Origin: Candidatus Woesearchaeota archaeon
GTDB lineage: Archaea; Nanobdellota; Nanobdellia; Woesearchaeales; GW2011-AR4
DNA: 64,000 nucleotides
Reading direction: 5' to 3'
NCBI GenBank assembly: GCA_016187465.1
Contig: JACPJQ010000003.1
Location: forward strand, 124,001 to 188,000
Under the pieces are notes generated by a model that saw only the letters and a list, made by a program, of their open reading frames with translations, did not search any database and was not told where the DNA came from. The translations under genes were made by a program, and so were the position numbers. Below are positions 8,668 through 17,084 of the stretch, piece after piece (the stretch's first letter is position 1; the number at the start of each line of letters is the position of its first letter).

Positions 8668-9435
8668 ATGAATGATTATAAACATTTCAGGCAGACAGCA
8701 CTTCTCGCAGCAAAGCGGGCTTCAAAAATTCTTCTGCAGTACTACGGCAAAAATGGTTCTGTAAAACAAAAGCCAAACAGAAGCCTTGTAAGCATTGCCG
8801 ATACAGAAGCGAACAAGTCGATAATAAGCATAATAAAAAGGAATTTTCCAACCCACAGCATCCTCTCGGAGGAAACGGGATTTGAGGACAATAATTCAGA
8901 CTACAAATGGGTTATAGACCCTTTGGACGGAACTCACAATTTCCTGCATAAGCTGCCGATTTTCGGCACTTCAATAGCTTTGGAATATAAAAATGAAGTC
9001 ATACTCGGAGTTTTGCACTTTCCAATATTATGCATTAATGCCGTTGCTGAAAAAGGCAAAGGAGCCTTTGTCAACGGCAAAAAGATATCCGTATCAAGCA
9101 GAAAAAATCTTGGCTATTCGTTTGTTCTGGTTGATACAAACCCGTCAAACAGGAAAAAAGCTGCAAATTTCATTGGGGCATTGTCGGGCACAACTGCGGA
9201 CATAAGGAATTTCGGCAGTGCCATATACAACATTTTTCTTGTCGCCTGTGGCAAATGCGAAGGATATGTCATCCTTTCCACCAATGAATGGGATGTAGCT
9301 GCCGGTTTTCTAACAGTTGAGGAGGCTGGCGGAAGAATCACGAACTTGGATGGCTGGAGTTACAATTTCAACGAGCGCAAATATCTGGTTTCTAACGGAA
9401 AGCTGCATGGAAAGCTTTTGGAATTCTTAAAATGA
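8668..9435 (+). CDS. Inositol-1-monophosphatase / fructose-1,6-bisphosphatase family enzyme
   Basis: 255 residues with the three metal-binding motifs of the family: ILSEETGF (Glu pair), WVIDPLDGTHNF (the Asp-Pro-Leu-Asp-Gly signature) and NEWDVAAGFLTVEEAGG near the C terminus. Archaeal members dephosphorylate inositol-1-phosphate and often also fructose-1,6-bisphosphate in a Mg-dependent, Li-sensitive reaction. Substrate preference cannot be decided from sequence. It is directly downstream of purC (5-bp gap), which may reflect operon packing more than a shared pathway. Confidence 0.88.
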   Translation: MNDYKHFRQTALLAAKRASKILLQYYGKNGSVKQKPNRSLVSIADTEANKSIISIIKRNFPTHSILSEETGFEDNNSDYKWVIDPLDGTHNFLHKLPIFGTSIALEYKNEVILGVLHFPILCINAVAEKGKGAFVNGKKISVSSRKNLGYSFVLVDTNPSNRKKAANFIGALSGTTADIRNFGSAIYNIFLVACGKCEGYVILSTNEWDVAAGFLTVEEAGGRITNLDGWSYNFNERKYLVSNGKLHGKLLEFLK

Positions 9436-9471
9436 TACCCATAAAATTGATTACAATTAAAAATTTAACAA

Positions 9472-10042
9472 ATGGTAAACTGATTGGGCAATCCCAGAAT
9501 TCTATGAGTTAGGAGAGATAATTGAAAATAATGACTGGCACGTAAACCAATCTGTCCTTAAACATACCTTATCTGTATTAAAAAATCTAAATAATTTATT
9601 CAGAAAATACACTTTTCAGCTTGGAAAACCTCTGAATGCAAGGATAAGCAAATATTCAAGAAGGCAGTTATTGTTCATTGCAGCTTTGCTGCATGATATT
9701 GCTAAAAAGGAGACAATAAAAAATCACAAAATATTTACGGAATGCCCGCGTCATGAAGCCGAAGGTGCCGTAAAAGCCAGAAAGATATTGACGCGATTTG
9801 ATTTAAGCCAAAAAGAACAAGATTTTGTCATTGAAATCATAAAAAAACACGGCTTAACGCACAAACTGCCAGCAAGCGATAGAAAATATCTTGCAGCATT
9901 TAAAAGAAAAAATAAGGATATATTCCTCGAACTTATACTTTTGGCAATTGCAGATGTGCAAGGAGCCATGTTAAAAACTGGGAACCCCGATGATTTTAAG
10001 AAGAGAATGGTATTTTATGAGGTATATGGATTGAAATTGTGA
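9472..10042 (+). pseudogene. HD-domain phosphohydrolase with an apparent single-base frameshift
   Basis: The frame ending at 10042 encodes an HD-type protein (HVNQSVLKHTLSVLKNL, IAALLHDIAKKETI, then RHEAEGAVKARKIL). It resembles the HD domain found with tRNA nucleotidyltransferases. Coding similarity extends back to about 9482 (DWAIPEFYELGEIIENN), but there is no usable start because TAA occurs at 9476-9478. An ATG at 9472 (codons for Met-Val-Asn) sits in a second frame and would join perfectly if the single T at 9481 were absent. Either the gene has a one-base insertion, the assembly has an error, or translation starts internally at TTG 9671, which would lose the first HD histidine motif. 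Hydrolase function is by family only. Confidence 0.65.
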
Positions 10043-10068
10043 ACAGTTTCTAAATAAAAATAGAAAAG

Positions 10069-10078
10069 TTTATAAATA
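10069..10078 (+). promoter_or_regulatory. TATA box for purB
   Basis: TTTATAAATA lies 27-36 bp upstream of the purB ATG (10105). With such spacing the mRNA would be almost leaderless. Confidence 0.55.
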
Positions 10079-10104
10079 CTGAACGATTTTTACATCATAG
10101 CAAA

Positions 10105-11772
10105 ATGGAAGGACTTTCAAGCATATTCACAAGAGCGAACCTCCAGATACTTGAGATTCTGTCGAGGGAGAAGCTGCATATAAGGGAAATAGCAGAAAGA
10201 GTGAAATGCTCGCCTGCAAAAGCGCATGCCTGCATCAAGCTGTTCAAAAAAAACAGCATTGTAAAGGAAGTTGTTGAAAAAAATCGAAGAGTGATTGTCC
10301 TGAACTTGGATAACGGGCTGACAAAGCAAATTCTTCAATTGGTAAACTTTGATAAGGCAATTGAGCCGCAGCCAGCTTCTGAGAAAATTAATATCTTTGA
10401 TGCAATAAGTCCGCTTGATTTCAGGTATTACGGAAGAAGCAGCAGAATATTTGAAAAGCTGCAGCCGTATCTTTCTGAATCTGCTTTTGTAAGGCATGCG
10501 CTGAAGGTTGAGTCAGCATTGGCAAAAACTCTGGCCAAAAACAGAATCTGCAAAAAAGAAGCAGCCGATGAAATAGAAAAGGCGTGCAAACAGGTTACTC
10601 CAGAGCAGGTTTATGCAGAAGAGGACAAAATAAGGCACAACATAAGGGCATTGGCAAACTGCATAAGAAATAATATAAGTGAAGAAGCAAAGCCATTTGT
10701 TCATTTTACAGCTACAAGCTATGACATAATTGCAACTGCAGACGCGCTGAGGTACAAGGATTTTTCCAATAACGTTTTGATTCCTGAATTATTGAAATTT
10801 CAATCTACTTTGATTAACTTGGCATTGAGGGAGAAGGACACAATACAAATCGGCAGGACGCACGGACAGCATGCTGAGCCTATAACCTTTGGCTTTGCAA
10901 TCGCCCAATATATCAGCAGGCTGGGCTCGTCAATACACAGAATAAGGAAATCCTCGAACAATCTTAGAGGAAAGATGGCTGGCGCTGTAGGCGCTTACAA
11001 TGCTTCCTCGTTGTTTTTTGGCAATCCACAGAAATTTGAGGATGATGTTTTAGAGCAGCTAGGATTAAAGCCTTCTCCAATTTCCACGCAAGTAGTGGAG
11101 CCGGAATTTTTTGTTGAATATTTGAATAGTGTAGTTTCAGCTTTTGGCGTGCTGGCGAATTTAGCAGATGATATGAGGCACTTGCAGAGGAGCGAAATCG
11201 GAGAGGTGGGTGAGTTTTTTGAGGCAAAGCAAGTCGGCTCGTCTACAATGCCGCAGAAAAGGAATCCAATCAATTTTGAGAATGTAAAAAGTATGTGGAA
11301 AGAGTTTATGCCGCGAATGTCAACTGTGTATATGGATCAGATATCCGAGCATCAAAGAGATTTGACCAATTCAGCTTCAATGAGGTTCATTCCGGAAATC
11401 TTGGCTGGGTTTTATGTTTCTGTTGCCAGACTGAACAAAGTAATGTCCAACTTAGCTGTTGACAAAAAGAATATGCAGAAGAATTTTGAAATTGGCAAAG
11501 GCGTGATTGTTGCAGAGCCGCTTTACATATTATTGGCTGCTTATGGGCATCCGGATGCGCATGAATATGTGAGGGAAATGACTTTAAAGGCGCAGTTTAC
11601 GGGAAAGCCATTGATCACTCTGGTCAAAAATGACAGGTCCATCCAGCCATATCTGAAAAAATTCAATAAAAAACAGCTTGAAGTTATTGGCAATCCTGAA
11701 AAATATGCAGGAATAGCGTCTAAGAAGACTGAAGACATATGCAATTACTGGAAGAAAGAGCTTAGGCTATAA
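10105..11772 (+). CDS. purB: Adenylosuccinate lyase with N-terminal winged-helix domain
   Basis: 555 residues, about 90 more than a normal PurB. Residues 95-555 are adenylosuccinate lyase: DAISPLDFRYYG, the catalytic-region RTHGQHAEPITFG, and the fumarase-superfamily signature GSSTMPQKRNPINFE. The enzyme releases fumarate from SAICAR and from adenylosuccinate. Residues 1-75 (ANLQILEILSREKLHIREIA, then VKCSPAKAHACIKLFKKNSIV) have the helix-turn-helix and wing pattern of MarR/ArsR-like regulators. The reading frame is continuous and one TATA box precedes the first ATG, so this is a genuine fusion and not two genes. DNA binding is inferred only. Confidence 0.92.
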   Translation: MEGLSSIFTRANLQILEILSREKLHIREIAERVKCSPAKAHACIKLFKKNSIVKEVVEKNRRVIVLNLDNGLTKQILQLVNFDKAIEPQPASEKINIFDAISPLDFRYYGRSSRIFEKLQPYLSESAFVRHALKVESALAKTLAKNRICKKEAADEIEKACKQVTPEQVYAEEDKIRHNIRALANCIRNNISEEAKPFVHFTATSYDIIATADALRYKDFSNNVLIPELLKFQSTLINLALREKDTIQIGRTHGQHAEPITFGFAIAQYISRLGSSIHRIRKSSNNLRGKMAGAVGAYNASSLFFGNPQKFEDDVLEQLGLKPSPISTQVVEPEFFVEYLNSVVSAFGVLANLADDMRHLQRSEIGEVGEFFEAKQVGSSTMPQKRNPINFENVKSMWKEFMPRMSTVYMDQISEHQRDLTNSASMRFIPEILAGFYVSVARLNKVMSNLAVDKKNMQKNFEIGKGVIVAEPLYILLAAYGHPDAHEYVREMTLKAQFTGKPLITLVKNDRSIQPYLKKFNKKQLEVIGNPEKYAGIASKKTEDICNYWKKELRL

Positions 11773-11875
11773 CCTTTTTCTTAGACGATAAATACACTTT
11801 TTCTACTATATAGTTAATACACAATCGAAATGTTTAAATATTCCCTATGTTCTGTCATTCTTAAAAAATTTTGGG

Positions 11876-13015
11876 GTGGTCAATCTGGATATTACAAGGA
11901 GGGGATTTCTTAGCGCAATAGGCGGCGGAGCCTTAGCACTATTGGATGCATGCAGCCCGTCCATAAGTGTGCGCAATAATTCTAGTATCGATAAATTGGT
12001 TGATTATGAAGGGCCATATGTCCACAACGGAGAGCTCATTGAGGGAAAGGCATTATTGATCGCCTTGAATTTGCTTTCACCAAACAGCCGTACTAGGTAT
12101 CGCCGGGCAGAATCCGATGGAAAAGTTGTTAGGATGATGAGTCATCCCAATTGGGCAATCCTTTTCCCACCATTGGAGCCTGAAGATGTTTCTTACCTCT
12201 TTCCAAATTTGCCCGAATTTTTCAGTGTTGTCGGGTATAAGTCCTCTGATGAATTACTTCGGCCAAAAGAGTTTCGTGTCGATGACTCAAAGAAAATCAA
12301 AGAAATTTTTGAATATATGAACTCAAAAACCAAGATTCCGCTTAAACCCGGCACGACCTATGACGGGCACCTTTCTGAGATCGTCAAGCGCAGTAAATAT
12401 CTTAGACTCCTTAAACAAGCATCTGATAAGCAGAATGTTCTTGCCGAGGGCATCTTAGAACAAGAACTGCGAATACTTCTGGAAGCGGCCAAGTACGGTA
12501 CAACACACCCAATTGATGCGGAATCGCAGAATAAATATTATGGATTAAACAATTGGAGGGACTTCAATGTTGTAAGTTTCGGTGTACAGATTGTTCCGGA
12601 ATTCAAGATAGGAGTTCCAATTAATCGGGATTTGTCTAAAGGGTACATTAAAATTGAATTTGAACTTTATTTGCCTTCCCATTCTGATAAAAGGGACGCA
12701 AAAATTGAGATTGCCCTGGATGATTTCCGCAAAATGACGGAAGGAACTAAATACAATGTGGGTGATAACAAATATGCTGGTGAACAACTACAGGCTGACT
12801 TTAATTCCAGAAAGATTAACAGGGATCTATTGAAGTTCATGAACAGACTTTATGTCTACGGGGTGAATAGGGCATTATCATCACCCATTATGCAACCTCA
12901 AGGAGTTGATTATGCACAATCAAGGTTAGACGATTTTAGAATAAGGGCAGCGGCAACTCCCTTTGATTCGGATATGGGCATAAAAAGTGTGGCAGTTACG
13001 TATCACGAGCATTAA
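11876..13015 (+). CDS. Tat-exported putative lipoprotein, unknown function
   Basis: 379 residues from a GTG start (11876). The N terminus has a twin-arginine motif (TRRGFLSAIGGGALALL) followed by LLDAC, which fits a lipobox, so the protein is probably folded in the cytoplasm, exported by Tat and lipid-anchored. The mature part is hydrophilic and alternates charged and aromatic stretches, with no cofactor motif I recognise. It ends 5 bp before the stretch leading to the Gly-Asp repeat protein, so the two may be co-expressed at the cell surface. Confidence 0.7.
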   Translation: MVNLDITRRGFLSAIGGGALALLDACSPSISVRNNSSIDKLVDYEGPYVHNGELIEGKALLIALNLLSPNSRTRYRRAESDGKVVRMMSHPNWAILFPPLEPEDVSYLFPNLPEFFSVVGYKSSDELLRPKEFRVDDSKKIKEIFEYMNSKTKIPLKPGTTYDGHLSEIVKRSKYLRLLKQASDKQNVLAEGILEQELRILLEAAKYGTTHPIDAESQNKYYGLNNWRDFNVVSFGVQIVPEFKIGVPINRDLSKGYIKIEFELYLPSHSDKRDAKIEIALDDFRKMTEGTKYNVGDNKYAGEQLQADFNSRKINRDLLKFMNRLYVYGVNRALSSPIMQPQGVDYAQSRLDDFRIRAAATPFDSDMGIKSVAVTYHEH

Positions 13016-13044
13016 AAAACATGAAATATGAAGGAGGTGTCAAT

Positions 13045-13413
13045 ATGAAACGAAATATGAAAGTATGGGCAATTTTGATGGTTTTGGTGCTTATAGCCCA
13101 TGTTATACCTGCGTTTGTCTTTGCAGATGGCGGTGACGGCGATGGCGATGGGGATGGCGATGGGGATGGCGATGGGGATGGAGACGGGGATATAGACGGC
13201 GGAGACGGAGATGGCGAAGGTCCGTACTGCGGAGACGGCATCGTTAACCAACCGAGTGAAGAATGTGACGATGGAAACTACAGAAATGGTGACGGATGCT
13301 CTTCAACCTGCAAAAATGAGCAAAATGAAATACCGGAATTCACCACAATCGGAGCCGGATTGGCATTAGCAGGGATAGGCGCTTACATCTACAGAAGGAG
13401 GAGCAGAAAGTAA
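13045..13413 (+). CDS. Secreted Gly-Asp repeat protein with Cys-rich repeat and PEF-CTERM-like tail
   Basis: 122 residues starting at the ATG at 13045, with GGAGGTG 8-14 bp upstream. It has a Sec signal peptide (residues 1-29), then a (GD)n run of about 25 residues. A CGDGIVNQPSEECDDGN...GDGCSSTC unit follows, matching the Myxococcus-type cysteine-rich repeat. The C terminus is IPEFTTIGAGLALAGIGAYIYRRRSRK: the PEF motif, one membrane helix and a basic end, which is the layout of archaeal PEF-CTERM proteins processed by archaeosortase. The Asp-rich run could bind Ca2+. No archaeosortase gene is in the window. Confidence 0.85.
   Translation: MKRNMKVWAILMVLVLIAHVIPAFVFADGGDGDGDGDGDGDGDGDGDGDIDGGDGDGEGPYCGDGIVNQPSEECDDGNYRNGDGCSSTCKNEQNEIPEFTTIGAGLALAGIGAYIYRRRSRK
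13128..13218 (+). repeat. Six-base tandem repeat encoding Gly-Asp
   Basis: About 12-14 near-perfect units of GGNGAY (mostly GGCGAT and GGGGAT). It codes for the Gly-Asp run of the 13045 gene. Such repeats change length easily by slippage. Confidence 0.85.
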
Positions 13414-13448
13414 ACTGCTTTTTTCTTTTATTTTTTCTTTTTTATTAT
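13414..13448 (+). terminator. T-rich terminator between convergent genes
   Basis: The 35-bp gap between the convergent genes is a run of T tracts (TTTTTTC, TTTTATTTTTTC, TTTTTT). Poly-U runs are the termination signal recognised by archaeal RNA polymerase and FttA. Confidence 0.6.
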
Positions 13449-14678
13449 TTAATCACATATAAACTGCGGATTCTTACTTCCAAATTGACCAATATCCTCT
13501 TCTGTAAAGGTGTTTAGAATCTGCAGGAACGCCATGATTGTATGCTGATTGTTGTCAATCCTTATCTCATCCCTTTCTGCCGATGTCATTATGCCGCCCA
13601 GCACTTTGTTAGAATCATCCCTGTCGGCAGCATCATTTTCTTTGAACTGCAGCTCAATCAATGATCTTGCGCCCAGGATTATGGATTCCTTGTACCTTTC
13701 CGCCCTTTTCGTGTCACCAAGCTGCTTTGCGAGGCTGTAAGCATATGTCAGTCCTTCAACATAGACTGCAGTGGAAGATGCGTGCGGAGGCCCATACTCA
13801 TCATGCTTTGGGTCAAAAAACACTCCAAGGTTGTGTGAGTCAATGCAATCTTTATCCTGCATCCCTATCAGGAAATCATTCATCTCAAAAACGAAGTTTG
13901 CATAATCCTTTTTCGGTTCTGTCTGGTAAAGCCTGTACAAAGCCATAGTGTGCCACGGCACAAAAGCCGGGTTCCTGTTTTTCCTGTGCCATTCGGAATA
14001 AAAACCGAAAGATTTTCTTACTGCGTCAGTGTATTCTCCATTATTAGTTTTTTCGTGCAAGATCATTAAGGCCAGCATTGCTTCCCCGGGATAAAAATTC
14101 TGGTTGTCATTTCTTTTCCCGATATAGAAAGTGCGGAAGCTGCCGTCTGTTTCATTGTGCAATAGAAGTACCAGTCTGATTAATCCGCCTTTTTGAGAAG
14201 CATATTCATTGCTCTCTAAAACTGAGATTAAGGCAAACGCCGCAGCCCCGAGCTTTGACTGATTGGAGAAAACAATAAAGCCAATTCCGTTTTTTTCAGC
14301 GTAATGGGAGTCCATATTGTATTTCAAATTCTTGTCAAACGCTTCCTTGTATTTTATATCATCTGAGTATTTATACATCTCCGCCAATGCAACTGTGGAC
14401 ATGAACTGCCTTAATTCGTTGTTTTCAGCTGAAAACCTTTTTGCAGAAGGAAAATATAGGTAATTCAGGCTCCCATCATCATTTTGGTTATTGAGCATCC
14501 ATCTTCCGGCAAGATATAAGCTTTGATTTATCTTATCCATACTGATTTCATTTAGGCTTAAGGAATGATATCTTTGAGTTTCAGTTGCAGTCTTGCTGTC
14601 ATTTGCGATGCAGGAATTAAAAATAAGCATTGCAAGCAAAATTAAATTAAGGCAAAATATTTTTTTAATTACTTTCAT
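13449..14678 (-). CDS. Lipoprotein with predicted alpha/alpha-toroid domain
   Basis: 409 residues from the ATG at 14676-14678 (an upstream ATG at 14702 adds eight residues before the signal peptide). The signal peptide IFCLNLILLAMLIFNSC ends in a lipobox Cys. The mature part is all-helical with repeated motifs such as GRWMLNNQNDDGSLNYLY, ALAEMYKYSDD, YPGEAMLALMILHE and ASSTAVYVEGLTYAYSLA. This is the pattern of six-hairpin (alpha/alpha) toroid proteins, which include glycoside hydrolases, polysaccharide lyases and C5-epimerase-like domains. Catalytic residues are not assignable. Surface carbohydrate processing is plausible but unproven. Confidence 0.68.
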   Translation of the reverse strand: MKVIKKIFCLNLILLAMLIFNSCIANDSKTATETQRYHSLSLNEISMDKINQSLYLAGRWMLNNQNDDGSLNYLYFPSAKRFSAENNELRQFMSTVALAEMYKYSDDIKYKEAFDKNLKYNMDSHYAEKNGIGFIVFSNQSKLGAAAFALISVLESNEYASQKGGLIRLVLLLHNETDGSFRTFYIGKRNDNQNFYPGEAMLALMILHEKTNNGEYTDAVRKSFGFYSEWHRKNRNPAFVPWHTMALYRLYQTEPKKDYANFVFEMNDFLIGMQDKDCIDSHNLGVFFDPKHDEYGPPHASSTAVYVEGLTYAYSLAKQLGDTKRAERYKESIILGARSLIELQFKENDAADRDDSNKVLGGIMTSAERDEIRIDNNQHTIMAFLQILNTFTEEDIGQFGSKNPQFICD

Positions 14679-14849
14679 TTTAGGGCGAGGATGTTGCTGC
14701 ATATTGGGTAACTGGGACAGTTAATAAAGATTTTGAGCTGCACTTATGCAATTCAGTTTTTAACTGGATTCAAACCAAAATTTAAATAAGGGTATCATTC
14801 TCTTTCCATAATGCCAAAACTCCCATTCAAATTCTGGCTCCTCAGCAAG

Positions 14850-14858
14850 ATTTATAAA
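14850..14858 (+). promoter_or_regulatory. TATA-like element upstream of fabI
   Basis: TTTATAAAT is 58-66 bp before the preferred fabI ATG (14916). A second candidate, TTTAAATAA at 14781, would place the start of the RNA almost at an in-frame ATG at 14811. Two promoters are possible. Confidence 0.35.
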
Positions 14859-14915
14859 TCGCGTTTGTTTCTTCGACGCAGTCTCAAAAAACTAATCTTT
14901 TGGAGGAGCGGTAAA

Positions 14916-15689
14916 ATGAGCGTTGCAATCGACTTGAAGGGCAAAAAAGCAATAGTTTTCGGCATTGCCAATGATAAAAGCATAGCATGGCATATAGCCA
15001 AAAGGCTTAACGACGCGGGCTGCAGGATAGCCGCTTCATATCAGGAAAGGACAGAGCAATTCTCCTTGCCATTGATGAAAGAGCTTAATAATCCAATATT
15101 TGCAAAATGCGATGTTGTAAGTGACGAACTGCTAGATTCTTTCTTTGCAAAAGTCAAGGAAGAATTTGGAGAGGTTGATTTTTTGGTACACAGCATTGCA
15201 TTTGCCAAGAGAGAGCATTTGCAGGGAAAATTCATGGAGATTAATAGAAGAGGCTATCAGGTTGCCCATGAAGTCAGCGCTTATTCTTTGGCAGAATTAA
15301 CGCGAAGGGTAGCCCCAATGATGAAAAATAAAGGTTCGATTATTGCCATGACTTACCTCGGAAGCGAAAAAGCTGTGCCCGGATACAACATTATGGGAGT
15401 GGCAAAGGCAGCGCTTGAATCAAGCGTAAGATATTTAGCATGTGATTTGGGGGAAAGGCAGATAAGGGTTAATGCAATCTCTGCAGGCCCGATTGCGACT
15501 TTGGCTGCTTCCGGAATTGCAAACTTCTCGGATATGCTGCTCAACTACGTTGCAAAAGCCCCATTAAAGAGGAATATAACAGCAGATGAGGTTGCAGACT
15601 GTGCATTGTTTTTGTGCAGCGACCTGTCAAAAGCAATAACCGGGCAGGTTATTTACGTTGATGCTGGATACAGCATAATGGGAACTTGA
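14916..15689 (+). CDS. fabI: Enoyl-[acyl-carrier-protein] reductase (FabI type)
   Basis: 257 residues of the NADH-dependent short-chain dehydrogenase FabI, which reduces enoyl-ACP in bacterial type II fatty-acid synthesis. Family hallmarks are GIANDKSIAWHIAK at the nucleotide site, HSIAFAKREHLQGKF, the YNIMGVAK motif (Tyr-x6-Lys of FabI), NAISAGPIATLAASGI and ITGQVIYVDAGYSIMG at the end. The ATG at 14916 has a strong GGAGGAG sequence 9-14 bp upstream and starts MSVAIDLKGKK, the normal FabI start; an in-frame ATG at 14811 would add 35 basic residues. Archaea generally lack FabI, so acquisition from bacteria is likely. No other fab gene is nearby. Confidence 0.93.
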   Translation: MSVAIDLKGKKAIVFGIANDKSIAWHIAKRLNDAGCRIAASYQERTEQFSLPLMKELNNPIFAKCDVVSDELLDSFFAKVKEEFGEVDFLVHSIAFAKREHLQGKFMEINRRGYQVAHEVSAYSLAELTRRVAPMMKNKGSIIAMTYLGSEKAVPGYNIMGVAKAALESSVRYLACDLGERQIRVNAISAGPIATLAASGIANFSDMLLNYVAKAPLKRNITADEVADCALFLCSDLSKAITGQVIYVDAGYSIMGT

Positions 15690-15835
15690 TTTTATGGATT
15701 TATTGGATTCAATAAACAAAATCCGCAACAAGAATAACTCATTTACGAAAAATTCAATAACGATTTGACATTCAATTAAACTTAAAACAACTCCAATAAC
15801 CGAAATAAAAAAATTAGAAAGTGTTCTGACAAATC

Positions 15836-16489
15836 ATGGGATTAATCAACGGCTTAATCGATTTCATCCTTCATCTTGACAAGAATCTCAGCCTAATCAT
15901 ACAGAATTTTGGGGGATGGACATACGCAATTCTTTTTCTTATTGTGTTTGCCGAAACAGGGTTGGTTATTACGCCATTTTTACCAGGCGATTCTTTGCTT
16001 TTCGCAGCAGGGACTTTTGCTGCGATTGGCTCCCTTAATGTATTTGCGCTTTTTATTTTGTTGTCTTTAGCTGCGATACTTGGTGACACTATTAACTATT
16101 CAATCGGGAAGTTCCTTGGCGCTGAGGCATTCAATAAATATCCAAAAATTTTCAAAAAGGAATATCTCGATAAGACGCACAGGTTCTATGCAAAGCACGG
16201 AAACAAGACGATTGTTCTGGCAAGGTTTGTCCCGATAGTGAGGACATTCGCGCCATTTGTCGCAGGAGTCGGCAAGATGAAATATGTGAATTTTTTAAAA
16301 TACAACATAATCGGCGGAATCGTGTGGGTTGCATTGTTTGTCTTCAGCGGATATTATTTTGGGAATATTCCTGTAGTTAAAAATAATTTTACGATTGTTA
16401 TATTAATAATAATCATCCTTTCGTTTATGCCGATGGTGTGGGAGTACTGGAAGCATAAGAGGCGGAGGAATAGCCCCAAAAAATTCTGA
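15836..16489 (+). CDS. DedA/Tvp38-family membrane protein
   Basis: 217 residues with about five membrane segments and the DedA signatures FAETGLVITPFLPGDSLLFAAG (re-entrant loop) and FVPIVRTFAPFVAGVGKM. DedA proteins are implicated in membrane homeostasis, and some members act as lipid (undecaprenyl phosphate or phosphatidylethanolamine) flippases. The C terminus is basic and cytoplasmic (KHKRRRNSPKKF). It is 146 bp downstream of fabI, in the same direction. Specific substrate unknown. Confidence 0.9.
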   Translation: MGLINGLIDFILHLDKNLSLIIQNFGGWTYAILFLIVFAETGLVITPFLPGDSLLFAAGTFAAIGSLNVFALFILLSLAAILGDTINYSIGKFLGAEAFNKYPKIFKKEYLDKTHRFYAKHGNKTIVLARFVPIVRTFAPFVAGVGKMKYVNFLKYNIIGGIVWVALFVFSGYYFGNIPVVKNNFTIVILIIIILSFMPMVWEYWKHKRRRNSPKKF

Positions 16490-16509
16490 TTTACATTATA
16501 GGCGGTTAT

Positions 16510-16989
16510 CTACCCTTTCAAGGATGTCCAACGTGGCAGGACAATATTGGCATAAACGTATAAAAAGCCCTTTGCTACGGTGTTTTGCGGATTTTTAAGT
16601 CCGATATGAACTGTTGAATAACTGCCTCCCTTACATTTAACATCAAAATCGTCTAGTCTTAAGACGTTGACGCTTTCGCCTACAGAATCGAAGTTTATGC
16701 AGTCCTCCAAGCTTTTTTTAAAATCATTTTCGACAAGATCCTTATCAAGAGTACCTTTCTCCATATCGTTTATTAGCCTAAACATTACGTAGTTATGTTG
16801 AATCCTTAATGGGCCAAGTTCGTATCCAATTTTCCTTATTTGTTTTTCAGATAATTTATTAGTAAAGTATTGCTTTGATAAAAAGAACGCATTTCGGCTC
16901 TTAGCGCCAGTATTAGTTTTCTTACCAGCTACTTTTTCTAAATAATCTCTCACTTGCCTTTCATCCCAATTTACGATAAGCTCCCCCAT
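16510..16989 (-). CDS. Hypothetical protein, 159 aa
   Basis: Not recognised. It is a soluble, charged protein starting MGELIVNWDERQVRDYLEKVAG. The first 100 residues are helical (FFLSKQYFTNKLSEKQIRKI, HNYVMFRLINDM) and the last third is predicted beta (VNVLRLDDFDVKC, STVHIGLKNPQN, FLYVYANIVLP). It is convergent with dedA and divergent from purM. Confidence 0.6.
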   Translation of the reverse strand: MGELIVNWDERQVRDYLEKVAGKKTNTGAKSRNAFFLSKQYFTNKLSEKQIRKIGYELGPLRIQHNYVMFRLINDMEKGTLDKDLVENDFKKSLEDCINFDSVGESVNVLRLDDFDVKCKGGSYSTVHIGLKNPQNTVAKGFLYVYANIVLPRWTSLKG

Positions 16990-17054
16990 AAATCATAGTA
17001 TTTAATTCGATTTTATAAACCTTTTTGAGATATATTAGGCGTCAACCAAAAACC

Positions 17055-17062
17055 TTTATAAA
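17055..17062 (+). promoter_or_regulatory. TATA box for purM
   Basis: TTTATAAA 23-30 bp upstream of the purM ATG at 17085, consistent with a leaderless purM mRNA. Confidence 0.5.
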
Positions 17063-17084
17063 CACCAATTCCTACTCTTTTTGT

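Noticed and set aside
13128-13218. Repeat cluster that might look like a CRISPR or minisatellite
   Set aside because: It is a six-base coding repeat in frame with a secreted protein; there are no spacers, and no CRISPR array or cas gene was seen anywhere in the window.
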